Both the position numbers and the translations under genes were made by a program. A stretch of DNA of 64,000 bases from BB31 sp964582525 (GTDB lineage: Bacteria > Pseudomonadota > Gammaproteobacteria > Beggiatoales > Beggiatoaceae): positions 1 to 64,000 of the forward strand of contig CAZOSP010000002.1 of the NCBI GenBank assembly GCA_964582525.1, read 5' to 3'. The notes below the pieces were generated by a model. That model was not told the origin of the DNA, searched no databases, and was given only the letters and a program-made list of their open reading frames with translations. Positions within the stretch are counted from its first letter, which is position 1; each line of letters starts with the position of its first letter. Below, in pieces: positions 15,583 to 25,007 of this stretch.

Positions 15583-16920
15583 ATGAGTTATTTTCTCGGT
15601 GAACGTGTCTATCAACAGCGCATGACGCGCCGTGATTTTATCTGGCTAGTTGGCGTGACCAGCGTCGGCGCGGTCAGCGGCTGCGCAGTCAATCCGGTCT
15701 CCGGCGAGCGACAGCTTATGCTGCTATCCGAAAGCCAAGAAATTCAAATTGACCAAGAACAATCGCCGCATCAGTTTTCCAGCGATTACGGCGCGGTACA
15801 AGATGCCACGCTCAACAACTATGTACAGCAAGTAGGCAAACGCCTCGCCGCCACCTCGCACCGTCCCGACATGCCGTACAATTTCCGCGCAGTCAACGCC
15901 ACTTACGTCAATGCCTACGCCTTCCCCGGCGGCAGCATCGCAGCCACACGCGGGATTTTATTGGAACTCGGCAACGAGGCAGAACTGGCGGGTTTAATGG
16001 GACACGAAATTGCGCACGTCAATGCGCGACACTCAGCGCAGCGCATGACCAGCGGCATGTTAGCCAATGCTGTCGTCACTGGCGTAGGCGCGGCGGTGCA
16101 AATGAGCGATTACGCCGAATATGGCGCGTTAATACAAGGCTTAGGCGGCATTGCCAGCGGTGCCTTGCTGGCGCATTACAGCCGCGACAACGAGCGCGAA
16201 GCCGACAGCTTGGGAATGCAGTACATGAGCAAAGCTGGCTTAAATCCGCAAGGCATGGCTGGCTTAATGAAAGTTCTAGTAGAAAAATCTCAACATCAAC
16301 CCAGCGCGTTAGAAATGATGTTTTCCACCCATCCGATGAGCCAAGAACGCTACGACAGTGCCAAACAAGCCGCCGCACAAAATCCCGCCGCGAAAAATCT
16401 ACCGCAAAACCGTGAACGCTACATGGACAGCACCGCCGCCCTGCGGCGCATCAAAGGCGCGATTACCGCCATGCAGAACGGCGAACAGGCGATGGGACAA
16501 GAAAATTATTCTGCTGCCGAACAACAATTTAGCAATGCTTTGCGCATCGCGCCCAATGATTACGCCGGTTTAGTGCTGATGTCCAAATGCCAAATTGCCT
16601 TAGAGCGTCCCACCCAAGCACAACAGTACGCAGAAAAAGCCAAGCGCATTTATCCCGCTGAAGCGCAAGCGCATCACGTTAGCGGTATTAGCCAACTCGC
16701 CATGAAACGCCCGGATCGGGCTTATCAAAATTTTGCCAACTATGAGCGTTTGCTGCCCGGTAATCCTAACACCCTTTTTCTGAAAGGCTTAAGTCTGGAA
16801 AATATGCAGAACAAACAAGGCGCGGCGCGGGAATATTCGCGTTATTTGCAAGCCGTGCAACAAGGCGGACAGGCAAAACACGCTCATCAACGCTTGCAGG
16901 CATGGGGGTTGACGAGATAG
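15583..16920 (+). CDS. M48-family metalloprotease with TPR-like C-terminus
   Basis: A 445-residue envelope protease. RRDF followed by a hydrophobic stretch and SGC resembles a combined Tat and lipoprotein signal. The zinc motif is HEIAH (H141, E142, H145) and the third ligand is in DNEREAD. The region from about residue 290 to the end consists of helical repeats (NALRIAPNDYAGL, AKRIYPAEAQAH) of TPR type, as in BepA/LoiP-like quality-control proteases of outer-membrane biogenesis. AAGGAGA lies 9 bases before the ATG. Transcribed alone. Confidence 0.9.
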   Translation: MSYFLGERVYQQRMTRRDFIWLVGVTSVGAVSGCAVNPVSGERQLMLLSESQEIQIDQEQSPHQFSSDYGAVQDATLNNYVQQVGKRLAATSHRPDMPYNFRAVNATYVNAYAFPGGSIAATRGILLELGNEAELAGLMGHEIAHVNARHSAQRMTSGMLANAVVTGVGAAVQMSDYAEYGALIQGLGGIASGALLAHYSRDNEREADSLGMQYMSKAGLNPQGMAGLMKVLVEKSQHQPSALEMMFSTHPMSQERYDSAKQAAAQNPAAKNLPQNRERYMDSTAALRRIKGAITAMQNGEQAMGQENYSAAEQQFSNALRIAPNDYAGLVLMSKCQIALERPTQAQQYAEKAKRIYPAEAQAHHVSGISQLAMKRPDRAYQNFANYERLLPGNPNTLFLKGLSLENMQNKQGAAREYSRYLQAVQQGGQAKHAHQRLQAWGLTR

Positions 16921-16930
16921 GTTCGCTCCA

Positions 16931-16960
16931 GCGGGTACGGGTTACAAACCTTGACCCGTA
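16931..16960. repeat. Dispersed repeat, family R5
   Basis: GCGGGTACGGGTTACAAACC followed by TTGACCCGT. It is a close relative of the unit at 27714-27742 and of the reverse unit at 4407. Confidence 0.7.
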
Positions 16961-17152
16961 TATGTTTTGTTCCCGACAACTTTGGTTAAACTGACCGGGA
17001 TCACTTGAGTTGCGCGAATCATCTTGGGAATAATCTTTTCAAACAGCCCGTCACGATGAAGCAATGACTTACGATGAATTTTCGTCACCCCAGTAAGTAT
17101 CTGTGTTGGGTTGAGGGAGTATTTTTTAAATTTGATTCATCGTGCTTCAGAT
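16942..17152 (-). pseudogene. Unidentified coding relic
   Basis: An open stretch of about 70 codons on the minus strand without a convincing start. It contains KIHRKSLLHRDGLF and RATQVIPVSLTKVVG and ends with a TAA that falls inside an R5 repeat. The amino acid pattern looks like real coding sequence, but I do not recognise the family. The rest of the 434-bp spacer 16921-17354 holds only repeats R5 and R4. Confidence 0.35.
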
Positions 17153-17165
17153 AAATAATTTGCAA

Positions 17166-17198
17166 AAACCTGACAGGTCTCAAGACCTGTCAGGTTTG
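17166..17198. terminator. Hairpin, family R4
   Basis: AACCTGACAGGTCT and AGACCTGTCAGGTT form a perfect 14-bp stem with a short loop. It could terminate transcription in either direction, although T runs are short. Also part of the dispersed R4 repeat family. Confidence 0.6.
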
Positions 17199-17354
17199 CT
17201 TCAGGAATTTAATGATCTGAAAAGCTATAGATTAAGAATTATAAAAACTTATAAGCAATCGATAAACTCTAACGAAAGACTATACAGCCAAGTAAGTTTT
17301 AACTAGGATAGCGTTCACTTGAATATGAATATTGCCACAAAAGGGAGAAATTAA

Positions 17355-19229
17355 ATGTACTCATTATGCCGATTTAGTCTTACTGCTTTATTGTTGGCGT
17401 TGCTATTTTTCGCGCTCAACGCTCAAGCTGAACTTAAACCTTTACTTGTACCAAATTTGGATGTAGTCAGCAATAAATTTATTGGTAAAAGTGTGATTGC
17501 TGATTCAATTGATAATCAATCACTTAATCAGCAATTTCGAGATCGAACTTATTATTATGATTTGGCACTGGATTCTACAGGTAAAGCGTATGTGTTGTAC
17601 GCTAATCCTAAACCCGTTGCGCCGAATTCTTCCCTTCCTATCGATTTTGAAACTGAGCGTACAGATATTATTTTAGCTACGGAAACCACTTCTGGTTGGG
17701 ACAAAATCACACTTAGTACGGATGGCGTATATCAGCCAGCAGGCTTGCAGATCGAAGCGGACAGTAATGATGTGCTGCACATTATTTATATCCGTAAAAC
17801 TGCTAAATTAATGGGCGGCGTACCAGCGCTAGTCGATTATTTGATGTATCGCAAGCTGCAAGATGGCTTATTATCAGAAGAAATAGAGGTCGGTAACCTA
17901 GAGACTAACCCAGCTAACTTTGCCGGACTTGGCGGCTGGCGTACACGTATGGCAATTGCGCCTGATAATTCTGTATATATGTTGCGTGAAGGGGGAGTAG
18001 AAGGTTTGCTGCAACCTCTATTGAATTTGTTAAGCCCAGATGGTGAAGGTAATTGGACTATGCAGCCTATCTCTGGTTTACCTACAGCAAACTGGTATCG
18101 TTTGGCAAAATTTTTAATTGATAAGGCGGGACAACCGCATATCATTTATGCTGATTACGCTTACAATAATGCTGGGCAGGTTTATACGTCAGGCGGTTTT
18201 GCCGGACTGGAACATTTTGGTTTTCATAATCTTTGGTACGCCACCGCGGCTACCTTAACCGGGCAAGGTTGGAATGCCACACAATTAGATGAAGACCCTG
18301 CTAGCTCTCTGCCTACTTTGTACAATTTTCAATTTTGGCCAGATTTAGCTTTGGATGAAAACAATCATCCTTCTGTTGCTAACTGGCTATGGAAAGCAGG
18401 CACAGTGCTGCCGGGCTATGGTGCTTCTACCGTATTTTTTCAACGTGACGGTGCCGGAAACTGGACAACTAACCGCGCTACCCGTACTTTTGATAACGCC
18501 GGTTTAAGTTATATCCCTAATGGCTCGTTAGCAGGCATGGGTCCTGGATTAGTGAAAAATAGTGATGGTTGGCATGGTGTGTGGGATAGTTCACATCCAC
18601 GCCCATTTGAACATTCTTTTGGACGAGGTGGCATTTTGTATCGCTACAGTCCCGATGGAAAAGACTGGTCCTATTATCAACCATTGGCAGAGTTTTCTGC
18701 AGAAGGTTATTGCCTTACAGAAATTGATTCGCAACATCGCCTAAATGTTTTAGTGCTTGGTGATCATACAGATACACAATTATATTTACTGCGCTATCAA
18801 TTACCCGATAGCAATTTAATGGAGGTATTCTCAGATCGTCGTTATTACTACAATGGCGAACCGGTTACTTTACATGCGCGGATTCAAAGCGGGGCGGTGG
18901 GTGATTTTTATGTGGCAACGATTAGTGATGCCCGACCAGAAATTAATCAGCCTTCTGAAATATGGCAGTTGACCTCCACTTTAGCCTGGCAAAAAATCAC
19001 TGATTTAAGCCAACTCAAGCCTTTGTTAAGTTTACCAGTAGGTGCGGGTCTGAACTTTAATGCTGCAATCAGCACCATCGCCGCCAAACAAGTTCCGTTT
19101 GATAAACCTGATACAGATTATACTTTGTATTCACTGGTCACCCGCCCAAACACTGATATTACTGCTGGTGAATGGATTACCCCTCTGTACGCAAAATCCA
19201 TTACTGTCAATAAGAGTTTACCGCAATGA
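17355..19229 (+). CDS. Secreted protein with propeller-like repeats, unknown function
   Basis: A 624-residue exported protein with a signal peptide ending at AQA-E (about residue 25). About seven spaced segments share a pattern of a D-containing turn followed by a beta strand: LALDSTGKAYVLY, IEADSNDVLHIIY, IAPDNSVYMLR, IDKAGQPHIIY, LALDENNHPSV, VKNSDGWHGVW and IDSQHRLNVLV. This suggests a beta-propeller in residues 60-490, followed by a C-terminal beta-sandwich. I do not recognise a named family. The stop overlaps the next gene by 4 bases (ATGA), so the two are co-translated. Confidence 0.8.
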   Translation: MYSLCRFSLTALLLALLFFALNAQAELKPLLVPNLDVVSNKFIGKSVIADSIDNQSLNQQFRDRTYYYDLALDSTGKAYVLYANPKPVAPNSSLPIDFETERTDIILATETTSGWDKITLSTDGVYQPAGLQIEADSNDVLHIIYIRKTAKLMGGVPALVDYLMYRKLQDGLLSEEIEVGNLETNPANFAGLGGWRTRMAIAPDNSVYMLREGGVEGLLQPLLNLLSPDGEGNWTMQPISGLPTANWYRLAKFLIDKAGQPHIIYADYAYNNAGQVYTSGGFAGLEHFGFHNLWYATAATLTGQGWNATQLDEDPASSLPTLYNFQFWPDLALDENNHPSVANWLWKAGTVLPGYGASTVFFQRDGAGNWTTNRATRTFDNAGLSYIPNGSLAGMGPGLVKNSDGWHGVWDSSHPRPFEHSFGRGGILYRYSPDGKDWSYYQPLAEFSAEGYCLTEIDSQHRLNVLVLGDHTDTQLYLLRYQLPDSNLMEVFSDRRYYYNGEPVTLHARIQSGAVGDFYVATISDARPEINQPSEIWQLTSTLAWQKITDLSQLKPLLSLPVGAGLNFNAAISTIAAKQVPFDKPDTDYTLYSLVTRPNTDITAGEWITPLYAKSITVNKSLPQ

Positions 19230-20386
19230 TTTTAAATCACTTAAAAAAGCTCATACCATTACCACTAAAACGCGCTATTGCTGAACCTTTACGGCGTGTT
19301 TTATGCCCACCATTGCCGCCGCCAATAGTAAACGAAACGCTGCAAGTAGCGGCAGCCGGTAAACCCGGTACAGTAAATCTATGGTGGGATGAACTAGAAA
19401 AAATTACTAACAAGAGCATTTTTCCAGAACTAACTCAGACAGCCAAACAGGCTTGCGCAGACATCCGTGAAGCTTATCGTCCCGTATTAAAACGCTACGG
19501 GGTAAATGCTGATGATTTTTTCTGGGGTAGCATTAAAAATGAAGAAGCTGAAGCACTGTACCAACTGGTGCTAGAGCGTAAACCTCAAGTGACCTATCAA
19601 ATCGGCACATTTGTTGGTTACTCGGCTTTGGTGATTGCACATGCGTTACGTGCCAACGGTAACGGCATACTGGTTGCCGTTGATCCAGAAATTCCGCATC
19701 GTACTTTTATTAATCCGGTCAACATCGCACGCGAAGCCGCTAAAGTACAAAGTTTAGATGCTTATATTCGCTTTGAGCACGGTTGGCATTCAGGTGCCTT
19801 AGGTGATTATCTAGGGCTAGGCTTAAAGCGTCAAATCCCCATTGTCGGTTTGTCTGTGATGGAAAGCATTAAAGAAAAAGGCATCGATTTAGCGTTTATT
19901 GACGGTGATCATTCGACTGCCTGCACCTTAACGGATTTTTTGTTGCTCAAAGATTATCTCAACGTCAACGGCGTTGCGGTATTCCACGATGTACTGTCTT
20001 GGCCTACCGTAGCCCAAGCCATTTTCTTGATTTGGCATGATATTCATTACTTTGTGCGCGGCACAGCAGCGTATTTCGCGCTAGATGTACGGCGTGGGCA
20101 AGATGGGCTGGCAATTTTAGAGCGCATTGCCGATGAAAATTTTCCCACTTTACGCTTGAAACTCGAAAATATGCAAGGACAGCCAATTGCTGATGCAAAG
20201 GTTGAAATACCTTGTGTTAAGTTATTTGCAACCAGTGATGCAGATGGTGCTATTTATGCCCTTGCAGAAATTCCTGCGGGCGTTGATATAAAAATATCTC
20301 ATCCTGACTACGCGGTTTATCAAGGGCAGTTAGCACAAGGCACGCGGGGCGATTTTGTGGATGTTACCGTAAAACTAGCTGTTTAA
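19226..20386 (+). CDS. Class I SAM methyltransferase with carboxypeptidase-regulatory-like tail
   Basis: A 386-residue protein. Residues 110-290 form a Methyltransf_24-type Rossmann domain: QIGTFVGYSALVIAHAL is the AdoMet loop, VAVDPE binds the ribose, and DLAFIDGDHS is the acidic motif. The last 75 residues (MQGQPIADAKVEI...) resemble a carboxypeptidase regulatory-like beta-sandwich (PDADGAIYAL-type turn). That would be an unusual fusion for a cytoplasmic methyltransferase. It overlaps the preceding secreted protein by 4 bases, and probably belongs to a polysaccharide or surface-glycan pathway. Confidence 0.8.
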   Translation: MILNHLKKLIPLPLKRAIAEPLRRVLCPPLPPPIVNETLQVAAAGKPGTVNLWWDELEKITNKSIFPELTQTAKQACADIREAYRPVLKRYGVNADDFFWGSIKNEEAEALYQLVLERKPQVTYQIGTFVGYSALVIAHALRANGNGILVAVDPEIPHRTFINPVNIAREAAKVQSLDAYIRFEHGWHSGALGDYLGLGLKRQIPIVGLSVMESIKEKGIDLAFIDGDHSTACTLTDFLLLKDYLNVNGVAVFHDVLSWPTVAQAIFLIWHDIHYFVRGTAAYFALDVRRGQDGLAILERIADENFPTLRLKLENMQGQPIADAKVEIPCVKLFATSDADGAIYALAEIPAGVDIKISHPDYAVYQGQLAQGTRGDFVDVTVKLAV

Positions 20387-20513
20387 ATACTGAGTAAAAC
20401 CTGAGCCGATATTTAGTTGACAGTGAGCTAAACACCATGCTTGTGCACTCTATATGTTTGTCCTTAAGACCTGTCTAACAGCCATATTCTTAAAAACAAA
20501 AAACGCCAATTCT

Positions 20514-21953
20514 ATGTCTAAGTTCCCTCATCCTCACGACGACTGGCCTTTACTTGCGCGGATGCGCCTAGCCGCAGAAAACACCTTGCAACGCGGTGCA
20601 GCATACGGGATTCCTAGCTTGCCTCGACAGCGCGGCGATTTGCCCAAACTTCACATTGACGCGGCTCATTTCACTACCCAACAACTGCAAGCTGCCTTAA
20701 ATTCGTTGCCGCCTGAAGGTGGACAGATTTATTTACCAGCAGGACGCTTAATTTTTACTGAACCTTTGCGCTTGCCTAATCATGTGCATTTAATCGGCAG
20801 CTTCGCTACAGAATTAATTTTTCGCAGTGCCGACTTTGGCTTAGTCATCCAGGGACATAAAAATGCACTGGCACAAGGCATCCACTTGGAAAATCTACAT
20901 ATTCGTCACGAAGGCGAACAGCGTTTTTCTGCCGCCGTCTTCATTACCGAAGCCTTTGATCTCTATCTGAAAAATGTGCATATCCACGCGCCATTTGCTG
21001 TAGGTTTTTTACTCTCTGATCAGGTTTATCGAGTGCGCATGACGCAATGTTCAGTGTATCACGCTGGGTTGGTGGGATTTATGCTAATACGCGATGTTGC
21101 CGATTGCGTGTTGCAAGAATGTGTGGCGGAACACTGTATGCAGGGCGGGATTTTTTTCACTGATCTTAAATTGCCACCTGGCATGTCGCCGTTGGATTTT
21201 GACGGGCAGATTTACCACACCATTAAAGTCATTGGCAATTTTGCACCCTTTGCACCCAACGATCCTACCCCACAACGTAATAGTTTACTCAATTGCACCT
21301 TTGCGCGTAATCGTAAAATGGGCATCACCACTGATGGCACTGGCAATTTACGCATAATTAACTGCATTATTGCCGAAAATGACTGTGAAGGCATTACGCT
21401 CGATAATGGCACTTGGAATTGCGAAGTGTTAAATAGCCATATTTACGGCAATGGCTGGCGGGGCTTGCAACATGAGCAAGAATTAACGGAAGACTTCGTA
21501 GAAAAAATGGGCTTAATGCCTGATGGTGGCTCGAAAGCCAAATTACCCGGCGTGAGCTTGGACAATGCCGCTTACTGTCGCATTGAAAACAATTTAATCG
21601 AAAAAAACTGGGGGGACGGCGTTAAATTCGTGCGTGCAGGCTATGCTTGCACTATCGCCAACAACCTGATCAGTCACAACAACCGAGGCAGTAATGATGA
21701 ATTTCATTTCTTCGGTATCCTCATTGGTGTCGCTGAACGTCAACATCCTGAGCAAAGCGACTTTCCTAGTTGCCATAATCGCATTACTAACAATGACATC
21801 ATTGGTTCGCACTATGCAGGCGTTCACTTGCTACCCAACACGACTGGCAATATATTGCGCGACAACCGCATTCAAGACGCGATTTGTATGCCAATAGAAG
21901 ATCATGCCGGCAAAGGTAATCAAATTGAACCACAGGGAGCAAACCTGTATTGA
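20514..21953 (+). CDS. Right-handed beta-helix protein (pectate-lyase-like fold)
   Basis: From the ATG at 20514 (MSKFPHPHDDW) the protein has 479 residues; an upstream in-frame ATG at 20454 would add a stretch without homology. The centre, from about residue 90 to 460, consists of beta-helix turns (NLHIRH, NVHIHAP, NSLLNCTF, NRKMGITTDG, NNLIEKNWGDGV, NRITNNDIIGS, NILRDNRIQD). No signal peptide is visible. Such folds act as polysaccharide lyases, hydrolases or epimerases. The catalytic residues cannot be fixed here. The stop codon overlaps the TTG start of the next gene. Confidence 0.82.
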   Translation: MSKFPHPHDDWPLLARMRLAAENTLQRGAAYGIPSLPRQRGDLPKLHIDAAHFTTQQLQAALNSLPPEGGQIYLPAGRLIFTEPLRLPNHVHLIGSFATELIFRSADFGLVIQGHKNALAQGIHLENLHIRHEGEQRFSAAVFITEAFDLYLKNVHIHAPFAVGFLLSDQVYRVRMTQCSVYHAGLVGFMLIRDVADCVLQECVAEHCMQGGIFFTDLKLPPGMSPLDFDGQIYHTIKVIGNFAPFAPNDPTPQRNSLLNCTFARNRKMGITTDGTGNLRIINCIIAENDCEGITLDNGTWNCEVLNSHIYGNGWRGLQHEQELTEDFVEKMGLMPDGGSKAKLPGVSLDNAAYCRIENNLIEKNWGDGVKFVRAGYACTIANNLISHNNRGSNDEFHFFGILIGVAERQHPEQSDFPSCHNRITNNDIIGSHYAGVHLLPNTTGNILRDNRIQDAICMPIEDHAGKGNQIEPQGANLY

Positions 21954-23575
21954 ACAGCGCACCATCAAATTCGCTCATTTTTAGTTGGCAAACAAGCAAA
22001 GATTGGGCTTTTTGGCTATTGCCTTGGCTCATTATCCTGTTGGGTATTGCGCTACGCTTGCAACAATACAGCCTAGATCGTTCACTATGGCTGGATGAGT
22101 TGTTTTTTGCCACCAATTTTTTAGAACGCGATTTTTTTCAATTATTTCAATTACCGCTAGATTACAGCAGCAGCCATGTTGCGCCGCCAGGTTTTATGCT
22201 GCTCAGCTTTATTATGGTCAAACTATTTGGTCTAAGTGAAGCTGTACTGCGTTTTCTACCGTTAGCCTGTGGCATTGGTGCTTTATTCTTATTTAAGTGG
22301 CTAGGAGATAAAATTTTATCCTCGACAGCACGTCCTATTGCCTTATTTTTATTCGCTGTCTCTGATGCCTTAATTTATTACAGTGCCGAATTCAAACAAT
22401 ATTCCTGTGATGTATTAATTACGCTTGCCTTACTCTTATGGTTTGTCCATTTACAACAACAACCATTAACGCAACGCGCACTTGGGTGGCTTGCTGTGAT
22501 AGGAAGCGTACTAATATGGTTTTCCCATCCAGCGGCTTTTATACTGGCTTCATTTGGTTTGTATATTGGTTTACGCAGCCTTTGGCAACATGATTGGCAC
22601 AAGATTCCTACACTATTAGGCGTAGCCAGTCTATGGGCATTGAGTTTTTGGCTAATGTATTACACCGTAGGCGGTAATGTAAAAGATTCAGAAATTGGTC
22701 GTTGGTTAGTCACTTTTTGGCATTTACAGCAAGCCTTTATGCCAACATTAAACCATGAAGCATTAAATTGGTTAACGCAACGCCTTTGGTCTGTTCTTGA
22801 CTATCCAGCCGGTCTTACCCATGTCGTCGTTGTTGTTTGGTTTATGAGTATGGGGTTTGTGTTCTTTTTATTTAAAAAACAAACTCATATTATTCTATGG
22901 CTAGTATTACCCATTGCATTCGCAATAATAGCCTCTTATTTTGAAAAATTTCCATTTGCAGATCGTTTGATTTTATTTATTTTGCCAAGTATCTACCTTT
23001 TATTAGCCGAAGGTATTGCACACTTACGTTTCACCTCACCCGTTTTAGAGAAAAGCGCGTGGCTAATTATTCTGAATAGTATTTTAATACTAAGTATTGT
23101 GGCTTATATTACCAACTTTCCTATTTACAAAAAGCAGTATCGCCAAGAAATCAAACCCATACTGAGTTATATTGAACAACATAAACAACCGCAAGATAGT
23201 TTTTATATCTATCACTGGGCAGAACCCGCATTACGATTTTATGGAAAAGAATATGATTTTAATCATAAAGAATGCGTATTGATCAATGAAGTTCCTAAGC
23301 AAGAATATACACGAGAAATCGACTTTTATCGCCAGCAAAAAAATCTGCCCGTAACACCGTTTCAACAGCAAAAATGTATTTTAGGGGTTGCCAGCGAATT
23401 TGATTTATCCTTGATTGATCTTGAAAAAATACGCGATTCAGGACGTTATTGGTTTGTTTTCTCTCATATTATGCCAAGCGACTATCATCGCTTCATAGCG
23501 TATTTAGATCAACACGCCCAACGCCTAGATGCCGTGCTTCAGCCCGGTTCAGCCGCATTTTTATATCAATTCTAA
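21950..23575 (+). CDS. GT-C-type membrane glycosyltransferase (GT39/PMT-like)
   Basis: A 541-residue polytopic membrane protein with about 11 hydrophobic helices. After the first helix it has SLDRSLWLDELFFATNF, whose D-E pair is the acidic motif of GT-C transferases using polyprenyl-phosphate sugars. A small soluble domain follows the last helix (about 390 onward). The TTG start at 21950 overlaps the previous stop (TTGA), a sign of coupling. It likely transfers a sugar to a surface glycan or protein made by this block. Confidence 0.82.
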   Translation: MNSAPSNSLIFSWQTSKDWAFWLLPWLIILLGIALRLQQYSLDRSLWLDELFFATNFLERDFFQLFQLPLDYSSSHVAPPGFMLLSFIMVKLFGLSEAVLRFLPLACGIGALFLFKWLGDKILSSTARPIALFLFAVSDALIYYSAEFKQYSCDVLITLALLLWFVHLQQQPLTQRALGWLAVIGSVLIWFSHPAAFILASFGLYIGLRSLWQHDWHKIPTLLGVASLWALSFWLMYYTVGGNVKDSEIGRWLVTFWHLQQAFMPTLNHEALNWLTQRLWSVLDYPAGLTHVVVVVWFMSMGFVFFLFKKQTHIILWLVLPIAFAIIASYFEKFPFADRLILFILPSIYLLLAEGIAHLRFTSPVLEKSAWLIILNSILILSIVAYITNFPIYKKQYRQEIKPILSYIEQHKQPQDSFYIYHWAEPALRFYGKEYDFNHKECVLINEVPKQEYTREIDFYRQQKNLPVTPFQQQKCILGVASEFDLSLIDLEKIRDSGRYWFVFSHIMPSDYHRFIAYLDQHAQRLDAVLQPGSAAFLYQF

Positions 23576-23597
23576 GCCAGTGCTGGTGTTATACCTC

Positions 23598-23645
23598 CCG
23601 CGGTCAGCTTTTCCAATTTTGGAGTGCAGCCGTAGCTTGGCAGGT
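23598..23645. repeat. Dispersed repeat, family R6
   Basis: CGCGGTCAGCTTTTCCAATT and the following TTGGAGTGCAGCCGTAGCTTG recur with a few changes at 45879-45925. In both places the unit stands next to non-coding or relic sequence, so it may be the end of a mobile element. Confidence 0.65.
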
Positions 23646-23860
23646 CAAGTTCGCAGCCCCAAAAAAACCGCGTAACCCAGGCAAACAACCTGGTGACCAA
23701 GGTTTCGGGCATACCCAAATATTGCCGATAACAAGCATTGAACATCACCAAGCTTGCCAGCAACCTGGTGCGTCTCCCTGGCGCTATTTGGAGCAGGTGA
23801 TTCGAGAAAGACGTGCGGGTAGAAATACACCGCCGCTGCTGCCCGCTCCTATTTTGGGGG
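23646..23860 (+). pseudogene. Internally deleted transposase relic
   Basis: One frame reads KKPRNPGKQPGDQGFGHTQ, a typical linker near the N-terminus of IS66-like transposases. After about 20 residues it jumps to SPWRYLEQVIRERRAG and LLPAP, which resemble the C-terminal end of transposases. The whole catalytic core is missing. The remaining bases up to 23938 hold no gene. The family assignment is from memory of such sequences and is tentative. Confidence 0.45.
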
Positions 23861-23938
23861 GGCTGAACGGTTACGCGATGCCCTGCATCGCTTCACCGCA
23901 GAAGCGTTACAAATCTAAGCGCAGATTCGACGGTATTG

Positions 23939-24433
23939 TTAATAAGCTTGTCGCTTGTCACTTAGCTTCCAATTATCTAGCAGTGCTTGGCACTCGTGGC
24001 GTAAAAAATCGGCGTGAATAGCTATATCCGCCGCACCGAGTTGGTTCATTTGCTGATTACTAATGGGTAATTCATTAAAGCCAAGTTTCTGCACGTCCTC
24101 AATGCTTGTCCCATAAACAATGCGCTTAATGCCCGCCCAATGAATGGCGGAGAAACACATGGGGCAAGGTTCGGTGGTGGAGTAAATGATACAGTCGGAT
24201 AAATCGTGTTGTCGCAGCAAGCGGCTGGCTGCGCGGATGGCGTTGACTTCAGCGTGACATGTCGCATCTGCATCGCGCAACACGGTGTTGTGAGCCACCA
24301 CCAAAATCTCTCCGTACCTGACAATACAGGCACCAAACGGACCGCCGTCCCCGCTTTTTGAGTTTTCATCGGCACTGCGGATGGCTTGCCGCATGGTTTC
24401 TTCGCAAGGCAAAAACGTCTGCTTGTTATTCAT
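23939..24433 (-). CDS. Nucleoside/guanine deaminase of the cytidine deaminase superfamily
   Basis: A 164-residue zinc hydrolase. The zinc site is H60 in CHAEVNAI (with catalytic E62) plus C90 and C93 in PCPMC. The spacing and the YGTSIEDVQKLGFNEL region resemble bacterial guanine deaminase GuaD and related nucleoside deaminases rather than TadA. It probably acts in purine salvage. It is a single gene, with the transposase relic downstream. Confidence 0.85.
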   Translation of the reverse strand: MNNKQTFLPCEETMRQAIRSADENSKSGDGGPFGACIVRYGEILVVAHNTVLRDADATCHAEVNAIRAASRLLRQHDLSDCIIYSTTEPCPMCFSAIHWAGIKRIVYGTSIEDVQKLGFNELPISNQQMNQLGAADIAIHADFLRHECQALLDNWKLSDKRQAY

Positions 24434-24513
24434 ACATGATTCCCGAAATGATAGGTTTCAGCCGCATTATGGCGCGTACAAATATCAAACATGAGATCGC
24501 GCTTGTGGCGATC

Positions 24514-24993
24514 TTATAAGCCTTGCTTGTCTATCGCAACTGCATGGTGAGTAAAGGCTTGCAGGGCTTTACGCATTTTTGTCACCACTGCTGCGCCGCA
24601 TTCGCCTAATTGATACTGCGTTGCCAGATGCTGTGGGTCTTGATACGCCAAACGGACCGCGCCATCGGCTTCTTCCCAGACCTGAACTTTAAGCGGCAAT
24701 TCTATGCCAAGACGCGGATTACACTGCATCAGTGCGGTGCCGATTTTAGGGCTACCAAAAATCAACAGCGCATTAGGAGGCAGTTCTAAACCCGCTTGTT
24801 CCGCGCCTGCCGCGTGATCAATCAGCCCGAACACTTGAAGCTGTTTACTTTCCACAATCGTTTGTAAACGCTGCATAGTGACGCTAACAGAATGCGCACT
24901 GTTTAGCGTAATCAGACCTTCAGGTGCAGTTTCTGCCAGCACGGGGAACACCATGTTCACGTACAATAGTCCTATAAGTGTATAAATTCGCAT
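24514..24993 (-). CDS. DUF302 domain protein, exported
   Basis: A 159-residue protein with a signal peptide (cleavage near LAETA, residue 21). The DUF302 domain follows: MQRLQTIVESKQLQVFGLIDHAAGAEQAG at about 40-70, LLIFGSPKIGT at about 78, and VQVWEEADGAVRLAYQDP. AAGGAG lies 7-12 bases upstream of the start. It is the last gene of a minus-strand run with DoxX and a small membrane protein. DUF302 proteins are often found near redox and metal-stress genes, but their biochemical role is not settled. Confidence 0.88.
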   Translation of the reverse strand: MRIYTLIGLLYVNMVFPVLAETAPEGLITLNSAHSVSVTMQRLQTIVESKQLQVFGLIDHAAGAEQAGLELPPNALLIFGSPKIGTALMQCNPRLGIELPLKVQVWEEADGAVRLAYQDPQHLATQYQLGECGAAVVTKMRKALQAFTHHAVAIDKQGL

Positions 24994-25007
24994 TTTATTT
25001 CTCCTTT

